Shown: positions 11,561-12,116 of the stretch, one piece after another | Layout: each line of letters opens with the position of its first letter | How positions within the stretch are numbered: position 1 is the first letter of the stretch | From: Thaumarchaeota archaeon SCGC AAA007-O23 | GTDB lineage: Archaea > Thermoproteota > Nitrososphaeria > Nitrososphaerales > Nitrosopumilaceae | Direction of reading: 5' to 3' | DNA: 12,116 nt | Assembly: GCA_000402075.1 (NCBI GenBank) | Contig: ARWO01000023.1 | Coordinates: 1 to 12,116, forward strand | The notes under the pieces: generated by a model | Told to the model about the DNA's origin: nothing | What the model saw: the letters and a program-made list of their open reading frames with translations, nothing else | The model's database searches: none | Program-made: the position numbers and the translations under genes

Positions 11561-12116
11561 ATGAATAAGAGAGCAAATGATATTTCTTTATGTGAAAAAA
11601 TATTTTCACATTTCAGATATTGGCGAGATTTCACAGTTATGTTATTTTATTTAAAAAAAACATTCAAAAATTCTGGGCATGTTCTGTCTCGAACATTTAA
11701 AAATGATTTTCCAATAGATGCAATCCTAAGAAATGGAAAAAAAGTAAAGATAAGAACATTTAATGCAATATATTTTATTTCACAGGCTCAAAAAATACAA
11801 AATATTGATTTTGATTTCAATAATGATATAGTTACAATACAGCCTGATGAAAAAACTAATCAAAAAATTATTTTTTATGGTGGATTAGATAACGGAGACA
11901 TTGCGAATATCTTTTTAAAAAAAGACTATGATACGTTTAAGATTAAAGATAACACAGTTGTGGACATTGGTGCAAATATAGGTGATACAGCAATATTTTT
12001 TGCATGTAACGGTGCAAAAAGGATAATAGGAGTAGAACCGTTTCATAAAAATTTTGAAATTGCAGAAAAAAACATCAATGCTAATAAATTAACTGATACA
12101 ATTCAGCTGATTAAAG
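11561..12116 (+). CDS. FkbM-family SAM-dependent methyltransferase, N-terminal part (runs off right edge)
   Basis: The frame is open from ATG 11561 to the edge (185 codons). The first 120 or so residues are a lysine- and aromatic-rich region without clear family motifs; it includes a moderately hydrophobic stretch FTVMLFYL (24-31) and ends in a segment FYGGLDNGDIANIFLKKDY (105-123) that leads into the fold. The methyltransferase core then begins: VVDIGANIGDTAIFF (133-147) is SAM-binding motif I, and RIIGVEP (154-160) with E159 is the acidic residue that binds the SAM ribose. These match FkbM-type O-methyltransferases, common in glycan clusters, which cap sugar hydroxyls. The downstream half with the remaining motifs is outside the window. 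A TATA-like TTGTTATAC at 11534-11542 lies about 20-27 nt before the ATG. Substrate unknown. Confidence 0.8.
   Translation, partial: MNKRANDISLCEKIFSHFRYWRDFTVMLFYLKKTFKNSGHVLSRTFKNDFPIDAILRNGKKVKIRTFNAIYFISQAQKIQNIDFDFNNDIVTIQPDEKTNQKIIFYGGLDNGDIANIFLKKDYDTFKIKDNTVVDIGANIGDTAIFFACNGAKRIIGVEPFHKNFEIAEKNINANKLTDTIQLIK

Noticed and set aside
1..12116. tRNA, rRNA, CRISPR arrays, insertion sequences, riboswitches, phage genes.
   Set aside because: Looked for cloverleaf-like GC-rich segments, regularly spaced repeats, transposase motifs and terminal inverted repeats; none was found, and nearly all of the sequence is accounted for by coding regions.

Overview
The window looks like a surface-polysaccharide or glycoprotein-glycan biosynthesis cluster from an AT-rich archaeon, most likely an ammonia-oxidising marine thaumarchaeon (Nitrosopumilus-like). 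This placement is an inference. It rests on the very AT-rich codon use, the archaeal long form of RmlA with a left-handed beta-helix tail, TATA-like boxes about 27-33 nt before several starts (short or absent leaders), several plausible TTG starts, and mostly weak or absent Shine-Dalgarno sites. No rRNA, tRNA, CRISPR array, insertion sequence or phage gene was seen. No stretch without a gene exceeds about 120 bases.

Layout. 1-890 (minus): an RmlC/FdtA-type cupin followed by an unrecognised protein that runs off the left edge. 1011-4157 (plus): dTDP-glucose 4,6-dehydratase (rmlB), long-form glucose-1-phosphate thymidylyltransferase (rmlA) and a GT2 glycosyltransferase. 4171-6909 (minus): a very compact four-gene block, transcribed as FkbH-like HAD protein, acyl carrier protein, VOC/methylmalonyl-CoA-epimerase-like protein, AcpS-type phosphopantetheinyl transferase. 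7021-8406 (plus): a hexapeptide-repeat acyltransferase and a polysaccharide deacetylase. 8399-9337 (minus): an SDR sugar-nucleotide epimerase. 9451-12116 (plus): a GT4 glycosyltransferase, a GalE-like epimerase and the N-terminal part of an FkbM-family methyltransferase that runs off the right edge.

How the genes may work together. RmlA and RmlB make dTDP-4-keto-6-deoxyglucose, and the cupin is a candidate for the next isomerisation or epimerisation. The two other SDR enzymes supply or modify further nucleotide sugars, the GT2 and GT4 enzymes transfer them, and the deacetylase, acyltransferase and methyltransferase decorate the glycan.

The most unusual part is the block at 4171-6909. FkbH-like enzymes are known to load a glyceryl unit from 1,3-bisphosphoglycerate onto an ACP. 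Here the FkbH protein sits beside its own ACP and its own ACP-activating enzyme, in what looks like an archaeon, a group that generally lacks ACP-dependent fatty acid synthesis. The block shares a 111-nt divergent promoter region with the acyltransferase-deacetylase pair. I infer a self-contained system that makes a glyceryl (or related hydroxyacyl) thioester and uses it to re-acylate a sugar exposed by the deacetylase. This is a hypothesis from gene content and order.
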